Assembly: GCA_016211245.1 (NCBI GenBank)
Contig: JACQSQ010000013.1
Span: forward strand, 1-64,000
Source: Candidatus Woesearchaeota archaeon
GTDB taxonomy: Archaea; Nanobdellota; Nanobdellia; Woesearchaeales; GW2011-AR4
Direction of reading: 5' to 3'
DNA length: 64,000 nucleotides
The stretch's first letter is position 1. Every line of letters starts with the position of its first letter. A program made the position numbers and the translations under genes. The notes under the pieces were generated by a model. That model saw only the letters and a list, made by a program, of their open reading frames with translations, was not told the origin of the DNA and made no database searches. Positions 23,088 through 31,951 of this stretch are shown one piece after another.

Positions 23088-24545
23088 ATGATAGCCAAAA
23101 TATCCGGATTTATTGAGAAAAATTCCGACATAATCAGAAAATCCATAACCAATAATAAATTTAAGTTAGCTATATTTTCTGTCATACTCGTAACTTTAGC
23201 CACTTTTATTTTATCTTACTTCAGCAAAGATGGATTGGAAATGACGCATGTAATTGCGATACCTTTGCTATATTCCTTAGTTATTTGCAGCCTGCTTACT
23301 GCCAGGAAAAACTACAAAAGGGCAATTCTGTCAGTTTTCATAATCTCGGCATTATTCCAAATGTACTTGGCTGCGCAATTCATCGGGGTTGAGCATGACA
23401 TCAATGTCCAGTATAATGCCGCTGTAGCCTTTGAAGAAGGAAAGGACACCTACAAAGTCGTCAATCCGTACTATGCAAAGCCCATCCATAGGGAGATAAC
23501 AAGATTTTACAGGCCGAATTATGAGGAAGTCGCCAATATCATAGACTTTTATGGCCACCCTTCCAGGATATATTTATCGTATGCAGTCTACAAGATTTCC
23601 CAATGGATGTCTGTTTATTTTAGCACCCTGATAAAATACCCTATGATAATTGCGTCACTGGTAATTGCATTTTTGATGCGCAAAATTCTGAGAATTCATA
23701 AAAGAAATGACAAGAAAATATACAACTCAATTGCATTGTATTTGTTTAACCCCTTGACAATAATGGTTTCTGGCTACCATGGCCAGGTTGATAACCTTGG
23801 CATAATCTTCCTCATGCTGTTTTTGTACCTTATGCTGAAGCGGCAAAAAGTCAGCATACTAAATGACCTGATTTTTGGATTTTCGCTCGTCATAAAGCCA
23901 GTCACTGCAGCAATTGTGCCTTATTTAATGCTGAGAAGGAGAAAAATATTCAAAATGGGGCTGTTCCTGTTTACAATATCCATACCTTTTGCAGCATTGC
24001 TATTTACTTATAAATTTTTAACTGCACAAATAGCGCTAAAATATGTGCTTCTGTACGGTGGAGTGAGGTATTTGTGGAGCTACAGCAGGATTGAGCAGTA
24101 CCTTACAACAACATTTAATCTTCCAGAGGTGCACGAGGCTTTTGTTTACATATATATAGCCATAACAGTGCTGATGTTCCTGTTTATGCTCTATTACTTC
24201 TACAAGAATAAGAATATAGGATACATTGATGGAATTATCATATCCTACTTTATATTTTATGCAATCCATTCCGGCTTTGGAATCCAGTACCTTTTATGGT
24301 CATTGCCGTTCATGGCTTTGAAATCCATTGAAAATGTCCAATTCAGAAATCTAGTGTACATATTCTCTATCATTGGGCTGTTTTTCGGATTAACTTTCTA
24401 TTATGGAAACGCAAACGCTTATTACATAATCAGGGATTTGATAGGCTATTCTTTGATAGGATTTGCATACTGGATATTTATAGTTTTTATGCTGTTGTGG
24501 TATATTAAAATAGGAATTAAGAATCAGCCTGTAAAAGCCTTGTAG
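23088..24545 (+). CDS. GT-C membrane glycosyltransferase (GT87/GT57-like)
   Basis: The ATG at 23088 (MIAKISG) gives 485 residues; the in-frame ATG at 23067 would lie upstream of the predicted transcription start. There are about 11 membrane segments. LAAQFIGVEHDINVQYNAA holds acidic residues after the first long loop, and VSGYHGQVDNLGIIFL followed by GFSLVIKPVTAAIVPY resembles the 'GQ.D.' and 'G.sla.K..p...P' motifs of ALG6/ALG8- and GT87-type enzymes. It probably elongates a lipid-linked glycan on the outer face. Its 3' end overlaps the convergent GT4 gene by 22 nt. Confidence 0.75.
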   Translation: MIAKISGFIEKNSDIIRKSITNNKFKLAIFSVILVTLATFILSYFSKDGLEMTHVIAIPLLYSLVICSLLTARKNYKRAILSVFIISALFQMYLAAQFIGVEHDINVQYNAAVAFEEGKDTYKVVNPYYAKPIHREITRFYRPNYEEVANIIDFYGHPSRIYLSYAVYKISQWMSVYFSTLIKYPMIIASLVIAFLMRKILRIHKRNDKKIYNSIALYLFNPLTIMVSGYHGQVDNLGIIFLMLFLYLMLKRQKVSILNDLIFGFSLVIKPVTAAIVPYLMLRRRKIFKMGLFLFTISIPFAALLFTYKFLTAQIALKYVLLYGGVRYLWSYSRIEQYLTTTFNLPEVHEAFVYIYIAITVLMFLFMLYYFYKNKNIGYIDGIIISYFIFYAIHSGFGIQYLLWSLPFMALKSIENVQFRNLVYIFSIIGLFFGLTFYYGNANAYYIIRDLIGYSLIGFAYWIFIVFMLLWYIKIGIKNQPVKAL

Positions 24546-25654
24546 AATTTTTCAGCAACTTTTTCTATAGAAAATTTGTCAAGGGTCCTTTTTCTTCCGT
24601 TCTTGGCAATTTTTTCTGCTAATCCTTTATTTTTAATTAGGCTGATTATTTTTTCAGCCATATCATCAGAATCAAATTTTTTTGATACCAACCCGCAGCT
24701 TTCATTTGGAATTACAAATTCCCTCCCGCCGCATTCCATCACGACAACAGGAATGCTGCAGGCCAAAGCCTCATTCACTGCAGGGGTAATCTCCTGGTAG
24801 TTTGCCAGCACAAAAATATCAGCTTTGTTGTAGATATTTGCCAGCTCATCATGCTCTTTAGAGCCAAGAAATTTTACATTATTCTCCAAGCCTAGATTTT
24901 TTGCCAGCCTGACAAGCTCATTCTTGTAATATCCGTCCCCAACAATCCACAGCTCCGTATTATTTCTCTTGTCTATCACTTTTCTCAATGCCCTTATTAT
25001 CAGATGATGGCCTTTTATTTCATATAACCCGCCTACAGAAAGCAATATTGCCTTATTTTTTTGTTTTTTAAGATTTAATGGCCTGAAAGTATTTGTGTCA
25101 GTTGCATGGCCAATTACGACAATTTTTTTAGAATTTTTTTCAGCCAATCCCAATCTTATGCACCTATCCGCAGCTTCCGGATTTGTGAATAAAAGATATC
25201 TTGCATGTTTATAGGCTTTTTTCACGATATTTATTGGAATGAATTTTGTAAATCTGAATAAATAAAATCCTTCAACAGTCTGCGAAGTTCTTAGGATTAG
25301 TCTGGAATTATACTTCTTTGCTGCAAGATAAGACTGGTATGCGAACCAATAAAATTCAGGGTTGCTTGTCTCTATTATGTCATAGCCTTTTAGCTTGCCT
25401 ATTAAATCTAAATAATAATCCCTTTGCAGGCCCAGAACTAAAAATAATTTCTCCAGCATATTGCCATGGTCCAGGCTACTTATCTTCTGGATTTTGAAAT
25501 TCTTGTAGGAAAAATCATGCTTTTTGTCGATGAAAATCGTGACTTCAAAGCCAAATTTTTTTATCAAATATTCATATACCTTCAGGAGATTATGCAGTGA
25601 CGATTTCAAATTTGCATGAGTTGGGATTACGACAGCGACTTTTAGTTTTGGCAT
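24524..25654 (-). CDS. Glycosyltransferase family 4
   Basis: A 376-residue GT-B enzyme. The N-terminal domain begins KLKVAVVIPTHANLKSSL; the C-terminal donor domain has LLSVGGLYEIKGHHLIIRAL, LWIVGDGYYKNELVRLAK, VKFLGSKEHDELANIYNKAD and TPAVNEALACSIPVVVM, the E-rich nucleotide-sugar site. It is the third gene of a minus-strand set (27356 to 24524) with gaps of 9 and 4 bp, so it is probably co-transcribed with the oxidoreductase and GT2 genes. Confidence 0.85.
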   Translation of the reverse strand: MPKLKVAVVIPTHANLKSSLHNLLKVYEYLIKKFGFEVTIFIDKKHDFSYKNFKIQKISSLDHGNMLEKLFLVLGLQRDYYLDLIGKLKGYDIIETSNPEFYWFAYQSYLAAKKYNSRLILRTSQTVEGFYLFRFTKFIPINIVKKAYKHARYLLFTNPEAADRCIRLGLAEKNSKKIVVIGHATDTNTFRPLNLKKQKNKAILLSVGGLYEIKGHHLIIRALRKVIDKRNNTELWIVGDGYYKNELVRLAKNLGLENNVKFLGSKEHDELANIYNKADIFVLANYQEITPAVNEALACSIPVVVMECGGREFVIPNESCGLVSKKFDSDDMAEKIISLIKNKGLAEKIAKNGRKRTLDKFSIEKVAEKFYKAFTG

Positions 25655-25658
25655 TTTA

Positions 25659-26354
25659 CTAGAATGCGTACCTCAGCATTATTTTAGCGGCAATTACCCC
25701 ATCCTTCCAGTTTATTTTTTTTCCTTCCTCAAAAGACCTTGGCGAGAACCTTATAGGCAGCTGGACTATCTTATGGCCATTTTTAACCAGCTTGCACATA
25801 AGCTCTATATCATATTCGAACCTGTTGGACTTGACATCAACGCTTTTCAGCACATCGCTTGTGAAAAGCTTGTAGCACGGCTCCACGTCAGTAAGATTTG
25901 TATGGTACAAGACGTTGAAGATAAAAGTAAGCCCCTTGTTGCCTATCCAGTGCAAAGGGTGCATTGTGTGCTTTTTTGGCAGGAATTTTGAATTTTTTGA
26001 AAACCTGGAGCCAAAGACTATGCTGGACTCCTTCTTCAAAATCGGCTTCAGCAATCTTTTGTAGTCATTTGGGTCATATTCAAGGTCAGCGTCCTGGAAT
26101 ATTATGAAATCGCCTGTTGCAGCCTTTATGCCAGTCTTCAGCGCTGCCCCTTTGCCAGCATTTTTCTTATGGAAAAGCCTTACATAACTGCCTTTCAGGC
26201 CTTTCAGCACTTCTCTTGAGCCGTCCTTGGAGCAATCGTCGACAAGAATTATCTCTTTCTTTATATTCCCAAGATTGACAGATTCTACCCTTTTGACTAC
26301 CTCTTTTAAGGTGCCCTTTTCGTTATATACCGGAATTATAATTGAGAGCTTCAT
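25659..26354 (-). CDS. Glycosyltransferase family 2 (polyprenyl-phosphate glycosyltransferase-like)
   Basis: A 231-residue protein: [68 protein letters not shown] and VFGSRF. No C-terminal membrane helices. It is close in sequence to the partial gene at 63357, which shares [18 protein letters not shown], so the two are probably paralogues. They match the soluble dolichyl-phosphate glucose/mannose synthase-like group. It lies in the minus-strand operon with the Gfo/Idh/MocA gene upstream. Confidence 0.85.
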   Translation of the reverse strand: MKLSIIIPVYNEKGTLKEVVKRVESVNLGNIKKEIILVDDCSKDGSREVLKGLKGSYVRLFHKKNAGKGAALKTGIKAATGDFIIFQDADLEYDPNDYKRLLKPILKKESSIVFGSRFSKNSKFLPKKHTMHPLHWIGNKGLTFIFNVLYHTNLTDVEPCYKLFTSDVLKSVDVKSNRFEYDIELMCKLVKNGHKIVQLPIRFSPRSFEEGKKINWKDGVIAAKIMLRYAF

Positions 26355-26363
26355 TTTTATGAG

Positions 26364-27356
26364 TCATAGCTTATTGATTTTTATTGCTGCTCCAGTTTTC
26401 AATGAGTTCTGCGCCAATTCCAGAATTTTTGTTACTCTCAACCCAGATTTCAAGTTATTTTGCGGATCATTTTTAGTCTTGATTAAATTTAAAAAATATT
26501 TTACCTGCTCCGTCAACGGCTTTGAATCCCCGATTGGAATGCCCTTATAGCCTTTGTCATCTATCATTATTTTTCCATTAACAATCCTAGGCCTGCTGTC
26601 GAAATACCTCAGCTTATCAATTGCATAATCGTCAAAGACTGCATAAAGATTTTCCCCAGCAATAATAATATCCATTTTTTTCAATGGATAAAGCCATGTG
26701 CCTATTGAGACTGCAGAGACATTATTTGGAAATTTCATATCCATTGTTACTATGTCCTCATTTCCTTTCTTTATGAAAGACGCTCCATTAACGCTTAATT
26801 CGACTGGATTCGCTTCCAGAAGATAAAGCAAAATTGAAACGCTATGCGGGAAAAAATCCCATAATGCGCTAATATCGGTCCTTATTGGCCCATTTCCCGA
26901 ATGGAATATGCTTATATAATTAATTCTGCCAAAAAGCCCTCTTTTTATGTCCTCTCTAAGTTTTTGGATTCCTGGATTAAAAAGATGCAGATGGCCAGCC
27001 ATCACAACTTTATTATTTTTCTTCGCAGTTTTAGACAAATCTTCCGCTTCCCTAGAGCTCAAGCACATGGGCTTTTCAACAAGAGCATGCTTTCCCGCGT
27101 TAAGGGAGTCTTTAGCGATTTTATAATGGGTGCTTCCAGGGCTTGAGACTATCACAGCATCAACGCTTCTATCATTTAGCATAATCTTATAATCGGTTGT
27201 TTTCTTTATCTCCTGCCCGGGATTGCATTTTTGAAGCGCCGAATCAATTGATTTCATGCTTCTTGAGCAAACCCATTTTACAGATGCATTAAGCTCGCAC
27301 AAAGTCCTCAGGTAGTTTGTGCCGAATCTCCCAACACCAATTATTCCAAAATTCAT
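26364..27356 (-). CDS. Gfo/Idh/MocA-family NAD(P)-dependent oxidoreductase
   Basis: A 330-residue protein with an N-terminal Rossmann fold (FGIIGVGRFGTNYLRTL), AVIVSSPGSTHYKIA, and the catalytic-lysine motif VEKPMCLS (the family 'EKP'). The C-terminal alpha/beta domain has GPIRTDISALWDFFPHSVSI, a 'D...H' active-site-like motif. In surface-glycan clusters such enzymes (WlbA/WbpB type) oxidise C3 of UDP-sugar uronic acids before transamination. No aminotransferase is visible here, so the step is uncertain. The gene leads an operon with GT2 and GT4 genes. Confidence 0.85.
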   Translation of the reverse strand: MNFGIIGVGRFGTNYLRTLCELNASVKWVCSRSMKSIDSALQKCNPGQEIKKTTDYKIMLNDRSVDAVIVSSPGSTHYKIAKDSLNAGKHALVEKPMCLSSREAEDLSKTAKKNNKVVMAGHLHLFNPGIQKLREDIKRGLFGRINYISIFHSGNGPIRTDISALWDFFPHSVSILLYLLEANPVELSVNGASFIKKGNEDIVTMDMKFPNNVSAVSIGTWLYPLKKMDIIIAGENLYAVFDDYAIDKLRYFDSRPRIVNGKIMIDDKGYKGIPIGDSKPLTEQVKYFLNLIKTKNDPQNNLKSGLRVTKILELAQNSLKTGAAIKINKL

Positions 27357-27378
27357 TATATAGGAATTTTCAATCCCA

Positions 27379-27386
27379 CATATAAA
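27379..27386 (-). promoter_or_regulatory. TATA box of the oxidoreductase operon
   Basis: Minus-strand TTTATATG is centred 26.5 nt before the ATG at 27356. Confidence 0.6.
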
Positions 27387-27407
27387 AATCTATCTCAATC
27401 CGAAAGC

Positions 27408-27415
27408 TTAATAAA
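27408..27415 (+). promoter_or_regulatory. TATA box of the cupin gene
   Basis: TTAATAAA is centred 26.5 nt before the ATG at 27438; the divergent oxidoreductase promoter is 22 bp away. Confidence 0.5.
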
Positions 27416-27437
27416 ACAAGCTTTAATCCAAGACCAT

Positions 27438-27821
27438 ATGCCGAATGAGACAGCAATAAGAATCGAGCCCGCTTTTGCGGATGAGCGAGGCGCCATATCC
27501 AACATACTTGAGAAGGACATCTGCCATGTCGCTATAATCACGTCAAAGAAAGGCGCAGTCAGGGCCAACCACTACCATCCAGAGCAGATGCAGTATGTGT
27601 ATCTGATAAGCGGAAAGTACAGGACAGTTTCAAAGGATTTGAAAAAGAAAGACGCAAAAATTGAGGAATTTATCGTTGAGCCTGGCACGCTTGTAATAAC
27701 TCCTCCAATGATTGCGCATGCAATGGAATTTCTAGAAGATTCTGTTTTCATCAACATGACTGACGGCAGCAGGGACAGCGACAAGTTTGCAGAGCATACC
27801 ATAAAATACAAGCTGATTTGA
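27438..27821 (+). CDS. Cupin-fold protein (sugar-nucleotide isomerase-like)
   Basis: A 127-residue single-domain cupin. Motif 1 is NHYHPEQMQYVYLISGKY, with two His and a Gln/Glu region for metal binding; motif 2 has VITPPMIAHAMEF. Small cupins in glycan clusters include the WxcM-type 3,4-ketoisomerases and RmlC-related proteins, so a role in sugar-nucleotide isomerisation is plausible. A purely regulatory or binding role is also possible. It lies between the Gfo/Idh/MocA and WecB genes and has its own promoter. Confidence 0.75.
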   Translation: MPNETAIRIEPAFADERGAISNILEKDICHVAIITSKKGAVRANHYHPEQMQYVYLISGKYRTVSKDLKKKDAKIEEFIVEPGTLVITPPMIAHAMEFLEDSVFINMTDGSRDSDKFAEHTIKYKLI

Positions 27822-27843
27822 GCTTTGATTTTTGATAGTAACT

Positions 27844-27851
27844 TATTTAAA
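27844..27851 (+). promoter_or_regulatory. TATA box of wecB
   Basis: TATTTAAA is centred 26.5 nt before the ATG at 27874. Confidence 0.6.
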
Positions 27852-27873
27852 TTGAGTTTTAAACTTCTTTTCT

Positions 27874-28971
27874 ATGAAAATTGTAAGTATTGTAGGCACA
27901 AGGCCAAATTTTATGAAGATTGCTCCTTTGATTGAGGAAATCAAGAAGCACAAAAATATACGGCATGTTCTGATTCATACAGGGCAGCACTATGATCTCA
28001 GAATGAGTAAACTTTTTTTTGATGACTTAGGGCTGCCTAAACCTGACGAGCATTTAGTCTGTCAAACTGATGTTGGAGTAGATGAACAAAGGGAATTTCT
28101 TAGGAATACAATCAGAGCTGCGCTTGAAAGACAAAAACCAGATTTGGTGATAGTTGTGGGAGATGTAAACTCTACAGTTGCCGGAGCGCAAGCAGCTCAT
28201 GAGCTGGGCATCAAAGTTGCTCACGTAGAAGGAGGATTAAGAAGCTTTGACATGACAATGCCTGAAGAGGTAAATAGGATAGAGACAGACAAAATAAGCG
28301 ATTTTCTGTTTACCACAGAGGAAAGCGGAAACAGGAATTTAAAAAGCGAGGGAATCGACAAAAGCAAGATTTTTTTTGTCGGAAACGTGATGATAGACTC
28401 CTTGCTGAAACACAAGGAAAAAGCGAAAAAATCAGAAATACTTGGCAAATTGAATCTAACAAAAAATAATTATGCATTATTAACGCTGCACAGGCCAAGC
28501 AATGTCGACAGCAAAGGATCTTTGGGATATGTCATTGGCATATTAAGCGAAATACAGAAGAAGATAAAAATTGCTTTTCCGGTGCATCCTAGAACAGTGA
28601 AAAATCTAAAGAATTTTGGGTTATATGGAAAAGTAAAAAATCAAAAAAACATAATATTGACAGAGCCGCTGGGCTACCTTGATTTCATCAACCTAATGAT
28701 TAATTCAAAGTTTGTAATTACAGACTCCGGCGGCATACAGGAGGAAACTACGGTTCTTGGGATTCCTTGCATTACGATGAGAAACAATACAGAAAGGCCG
28801 GTCACAGCAAGCCAAGGCACTAATATATTAGTAAGCACGGATAAAGCCAATATTATAGAAGCGGCTGACAAGCTAGTCAAAGGAGCCTCTTTTAAGCCTA
28901 AAATGCCCCAATTCTGGGATGGCAAAGCAGCCAAAAGGATTGTTGAAGTTATTCTCAAGAATTTTAGTTAA
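27874..28971 (+). CDS. wecB: UDP-N-acetylglucosamine 2-epimerase (non-hydrolysing)
   Basis: A 365-residue GT-B-like epimerase of normal length. Diagnostic segments: IVSIVGTRPNFMKIAPLIEE, HTGQHYDLRMS, KVAHVEGGLRSFDMTMPEE, TLHRPSNVD and ITDSGGIQEETTVLGIP. It converts UDP-GlcNAc to UDP-ManNAc, the precursor of UDP-ManNAcA made by WecC-type dehydrogenases; two dehydrogenases of that superfamily are in the window (14612, 42512). Its leaderless promoter makes it a unit of its own. Confidence 0.93.
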   Translation: MKIVSIVGTRPNFMKIAPLIEEIKKHKNIRHVLIHTGQHYDLRMSKLFFDDLGLPKPDEHLVCQTDVGVDEQREFLRNTIRAALERQKPDLVIVVGDVNSTVAGAQAAHELGIKVAHVEGGLRSFDMTMPEEVNRIETDKISDFLFTTEESGNRNLKSEGIDKSKIFFVGNVMIDSLLKHKEKAKKSEILGKLNLTKNNYALLTLHRPSNVDSKGSLGYVIGILSEIQKKIKIAFPVHPRTVKNLKNFGLYGKVKNQKNIILTEPLGYLDFINLMINSKFVITDSGGIQEETTVLGIPCITMRNNTERPVTASQGTNILVSTDKANIIEAADKLVKGASFKPKMPQFWDGKAAKRIVEVILKNFS

Positions 28972-29019
28972 TTTCAGTATGGAAAAAAAATCACTTCTTT
29001 ATATTATCTTTGGTCATAA

Positions 29020-29051
29020 TTTGATATATGGAAGATAAATTGTATATCAAA
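29020..29051. terminator. Hairpin between convergent wecB and methyltransferase genes
   Basis: TTTGATATA (29020-29028) and TATATCAAA (29043-29051) are exact reverse complements with a 14-nt loop in the 80-bp gap between converging genes. It may end transcription from both sides. TATATCAAA also occurs at 29808 in the upstream promoter of the same methyltransferase gene, so an operator is an alternative. Confidence 0.4.
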
Positions 29052-29777
29052 CTATTTTTTTCTTGCCACCGCAAAATACAACAGCTCAATTGGTCTTAAT
29101 TCTATTAATTTGGCGCCAGACTTTCTAACCAACTCCTTAATTTCCTCTGCTGTATAACTTCGGGAAACTAGTCCTTTAATCCAATCATCCTGAAAACAAT
29201 ACTGAGTTCCATCAAAGGAAAAATTGGTATGCCCTCTAGCTTCGTACATTGTCCTTCTTTGTTCATCAAATTGTCTGTTGTACAAACTGAATACAAAATA
29301 ATCTGCATGATTAACAATTTTTCTGAATACCTCTGGATCATTAATATTGCCAAATGTATTCATCAAACAGACAGCCATATCATAATTTCCGCCATTCGAC
29401 AAATAATCTGAAATATCTGTTTGTACTACCCTTAACCTTCCATCTCCAGAAAATCTGTTTTTAACAAACTGGAAAGTACGTTCATTTTTTTCTGTCCCGA
29501 CAATATTTACGTCTGGTAAAACATCTAAGACAGTCCTAATAACTCGTCCGCTCCCAGAGCCGACTTCAATAATCCTTTTAGGAGTATATGCTCTAAGAAC
29601 TCTTTCTAACTCCTCTATCTCTGCCTTGTAAGTTTTATACCAAATCTTATCTCCAGTACCAACACTATCAAAATCGTCTGCACGGATTCTTTCTTCTGTT
29701 TCAAGCAAACAGTTTATACATGGATGGTTTGTTGTCCTTTCAGGGCCTAATCTTCTAAGATATTCTGGTTTAATCAT
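29052..29777 (-). CDS. Class I SAM-dependent methyltransferase
   Basis: The ATG at 29777 (MIKPEYLRRLG) gives 241 residues and lies 26-27 nt after a TATA-like box; a GTG at 29786 is an alternative. The SAM motif is RIIEVGSGSGRVIRTVL, followed by VGTEKNERTFQFVK and MAVCLMNTFGNI. PCINCLLETEER near the start holds two cysteines. The substrate is unknown. It is divergent from the Lrp-type regulator at 29881, which may control it. Confidence 0.75.
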   Translation of the reverse strand: MIKPEYLRRLGPERTTNHPCINCLLETEERIRADDFDSVGTGDKIWYKTYKAEIEELERVLRAYTPKRIIEVGSGSGRVIRTVLDVLPDVNIVGTEKNERTFQFVKNRFSGDGRLRVVQTDISDYLSNGGNYDMAVCLMNTFGNINDPEVFRKIVNHADYFVFSLYNRQFDEQRRTMYEARGHTNFSFDGTQYCFQDDWIKGLVSRSYTAEEIKELVRKSGAKLIELRPIELLYFAVARKK

Positions 29778-29799
29778 TTTTACCACTAACCAGTAAATT

Positions 29800-29807
29800 T
29801 ATTATAA
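29800..29807 (-). promoter_or_regulatory. TATA box of the methyltransferase gene
   Basis: Minus-strand TTATAATA is centred 26.5 nt before the ATG at 29777. The whole 103-bp divergent region is A/T-rich, so the choice is tentative. Confidence 0.4.
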
Positions 29808-29816
29808 TATATCAAA
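29808..29816. promoter_or_regulatory. Candidate operator TATATCAAA
   Basis: This 9-mer abuts the methyltransferase TATA box and also forms both arms of the hairpin at 29020-29051 beyond the gene's 3' end. It could be a binding site of the adjacent Lrp-type regulator. Confidence 0.3.
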
Positions 29817-29849
29817 TTATTGCTAATAATTTTTGACAAAAAGGGAATA

Positions 29850-29857
29850 TTTAAATA
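29850..29857 (+). promoter_or_regulatory. TATA box of the Lrp-type regulator gene
   Basis: TTTAAATA is centred about 27 nt before the ATG at 29881, which supports this start over the upstream TTG at 29833. Confidence 0.6.
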
Positions 29858-29880
29858 TAAAAAGTAAAAAAGTATGCAAA

Positions 29881-30852
29881 ATGAGCAATTTTGAAACTAC
29901 TAAGAAAGATTTGGATATACTGTTTGAACTAAGCCTGAATGCAAGAGCCACTATCACACAGATTGCCAAAAAAGTAAAATTGTCAAAACAAGTGGTAAGT
30001 TACAGGCTTAGTTTGCTGGAGAAGAATAAAGTTATCTTGGGATACTATGCGATAACCAATATCTATATGCTTGGAAAAACACATTATCGTGTATTTGTCA
30101 AATACCAAAATATGAGTTCTGAAACTGAAGAGGAGTTTATGAATTATTTAATCAAAAATCCTAAAATCGTGTGGATTGCTTATTTTGACGGTGATTGGGA
30201 TGCGGCATTTTTAGTGTGGGCCGATAATGTCAGAGAATTTGAAGGAATATTTGATGAGATCAATGAAAAATTTGGTATTTATTTTCAACAAAAATATTTT
30301 TCCATTGCTACTAAGATAGAATATCTAAAGTTTAAATTTCTTAACAATAACATAAATACTTCTTCCATAATTTTTGGAAATTGTTATTCTAATCACAAAC
30401 TGGATAAACTTGACAGTAATCTAGTCAATGAATTAAATTTAAACGGGAGAGCCACTCTTGTCAGTTTGGCCAATAAATACAATTCTTCAGCCAAAGTTAT
30501 CAAAGAAAGAATAGATAAGCTTCAGAGAAACAGAATTATTGTCGGATACAACATTAAACTAAATCATAATCTTTTGGGGTATACGCACAGAAAAGTACTA
30601 TTAAAATTGAGTAACACGTCAAAAGAAAAAATTGACCAATTGTCAACTTACCTAAAAAATCACAAAAACTTTATTTACTTGGTAAAGCCAATAGGAGATT
30701 ATGATTATGAGTTTGAATTAATGACAAAATCTAATGAAGAATTTCACGAGATAATCAAAGACATAAGGTCTAAATTTGCAGAAGAAATTAAGAGCTACAA
30801 CACAGTTATCCATTATAAAGAACCGAAGTCTGGACAATCTTACAATTTTTGA
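29881..30852 (+). CDS. Tandem Lrp/AsnC-family transcriptional regulator
   Basis: The start at 29881 (MSNFETTK) gives 323 residues with two full Lrp-like units in one chain. Unit 1: HTH about 7-60 (KKDLDILFELSLNARATITQ, then KKVKLSKQVVSYRLSLLEKN) and a ligand-type alpha/beta domain. Unit 2: HTH from about 173 (LDSNLVNELNLNGRATLVSL, then KERIDKLQRNRIIVGYN) and a second effector-like domain (KPIGDYDYEFELMTKSNEEF). Ordinary Lrp proteins are about 150 residues and dimerise; here the pair is fused. It is divergent from a methyltransferase, whose promoter it may control together with its own. Confidence 0.8.
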   Translation: MSNFETTKKDLDILFELSLNARATITQIAKKVKLSKQVVSYRLSLLEKNKVILGYYAITNIYMLGKTHYRVFVKYQNMSSETEEEFMNYLIKNPKIVWIAYFDGDWDAAFLVWADNVREFEGIFDEINEKFGIYFQQKYFSIATKIEYLKFKFLNNNINTSSIIFGNCYSNHKLDKLDSNLVNELNLNGRATLVSLANKYNSSAKVIKERIDKLQRNRIIVGYNIKLNHNLLGYTHRKVLLKLSNTSKEKIDQLSTYLKNHKNFIYLVKPIGDYDYEFELMTKSNEEFHEIIKDIRSKFAEEIKSYNTVIHYKEPKSGQSYNF

Positions 30853-30857
30853 GTTTT

Positions 30858-31919
30858 TTATTCCTTTCTCTCAACAGCCTTCATCAGGAAATTTACCTTA
30901 ATCCAAGGCGGATACTCGGGCATATCATTTTTGCCCAGTCCAAACTCATAGAAAGTGCTTTTGCCCTCACTTGATGCTTTCCTGAATCCCCGGTTTTCAT
31001 ACAAAGGCTTTATTCTCCAGTTGCTTTCTGTCTCAACAAGCTTGCCAACAACTTTATTGACAGAATTCTCTTTTGCGTAATGCAAAATCGCGACAACCAA
31101 GGCAGAGCCAATGCCCCTCCCCATAGTTCTGCATGAAACAGTCAAGTCCCTTATGAACCATCCATAATCCTTTTGCTCAATTATGGTTTCTGCGATCAGC
31201 CCATATTCGCCAAATTTGTCATTTAATTCAACAACCATCACAATGTCATGATTTTTTTCGAATGATTCTTTTAGCTGCTCCAGGCTATACCTATTTGTCG
31301 TTGCATTGAGCTCATTGGTCCTGTTAAGCAATTGAGTGACTCTTGGCCAATCTTCTTCCTCAACAGGCCTTACAGTCATCACCATATCGCATTGCATCAG
31401 GAATTCCTTGAAATCGCCTTTGTGGCTTTTCTCTGCTTCTTCGCGATTTCTCTGCTCTTTCAACAACCGAACTCTTTTTTTGTCCTCTTCTGTGGCATTC
31501 AATGGCATCACACTTTCAAGCCCCAGGACATCCAATGGATCCAACGCGTCAAAAATATTTATTTCGGGAATCTGGGATTTCACCTCAGCCCTTTGGAAAG
31601 GATCATCATCCACAAAAAGCATTTCATCATAAGAAACATTAAATAAGCCTGCAAGCTTTTTGATCGCATCTGACTTCAAGCCCCATCCGATCTCGGGCTT
31701 TTCAAAATATTTTTCTATTTCAAATTTTTTAAGGATATTCTCAACATCCTCATAATAGTTCTTGCTGCAGATTGTGTTTTTTATGCCCCTTTTGCCCAGT
31801 TCTTTAAGAGCTTCTTTTGTGCCGGGCTTTATCTTGACATTTTCCTTGTCTTTATAGAAAACTGTGCCATCCCAGAGAGTGTTGTCGCCGTCCCAAATCA
31901 CCAGCCTGATCCTTTTCAT
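30858..31919 (-). CDS. FkbH-like protein: HAD phosphatase-type domain plus GNAT acyltransferase domain
   Basis: A 353-residue protein. The N-terminal HAD domain has VIWDGDNTLWDGTVFYK (nucleophile Asp), TICSKNYYEDVE and EMLFVDDDPFQRAEVKS. The C-terminal GNAT domain has YGLIAETIIEQKDYGWFIRD, SCRTMGRGIGSALV (acyl-CoA binding) and a YENRGFRKA tail. FkbH proteins load glycerate from bisphosphoglycerate onto carrier proteins; related proteins in glycan clusters are thought to add acyl or glyceryl groups. No acyl carrier gene is visible here, so the acceptor may be a sugar. It has its own leaderless promoter. Confidence 0.85.
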   Translation of the reverse strand: MKRIRLVIWDGDNTLWDGTVFYKDKENVKIKPGTKEALKELGKRGIKNTICSKNYYEDVENILKKFEIEKYFEKPEIGWGLKSDAIKKLAGLFNVSYDEMLFVDDDPFQRAEVKSQIPEINIFDALDPLDVLGLESVMPLNATEEDKKRVRLLKEQRNREEAEKSHKGDFKEFLMQCDMVMTVRPVEEEDWPRVTQLLNRTNELNATTNRYSLEQLKESFEKNHDIVMVVELNDKFGEYGLIAETIIEQKDYGWFIRDLTVSCRTMGRGIGSALVVAILHYAKENSVNKVVGKLVETESNWRIKPLYENRGFRKASSEGKSTFYEFGLGKNDMPEYPPWIKVNFLMKAVERKE

Positions 31920-31943
31920 ATTGAGAAATAAAGATTTGGAATA

Positions 31944-31951
31944 TATTTAAA
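31944..31951 (-). promoter_or_regulatory. TATA box of the FkbH-like gene, overlapping the end of the giant gene
   Basis: Minus-strand TTTAAATA is centred about 28 nt before the ATG at 31919. It overlaps the stop codon of the giant gene (31947), so the FkbH-like gene is a separate unit with almost no spacer. Confidence 0.55.
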
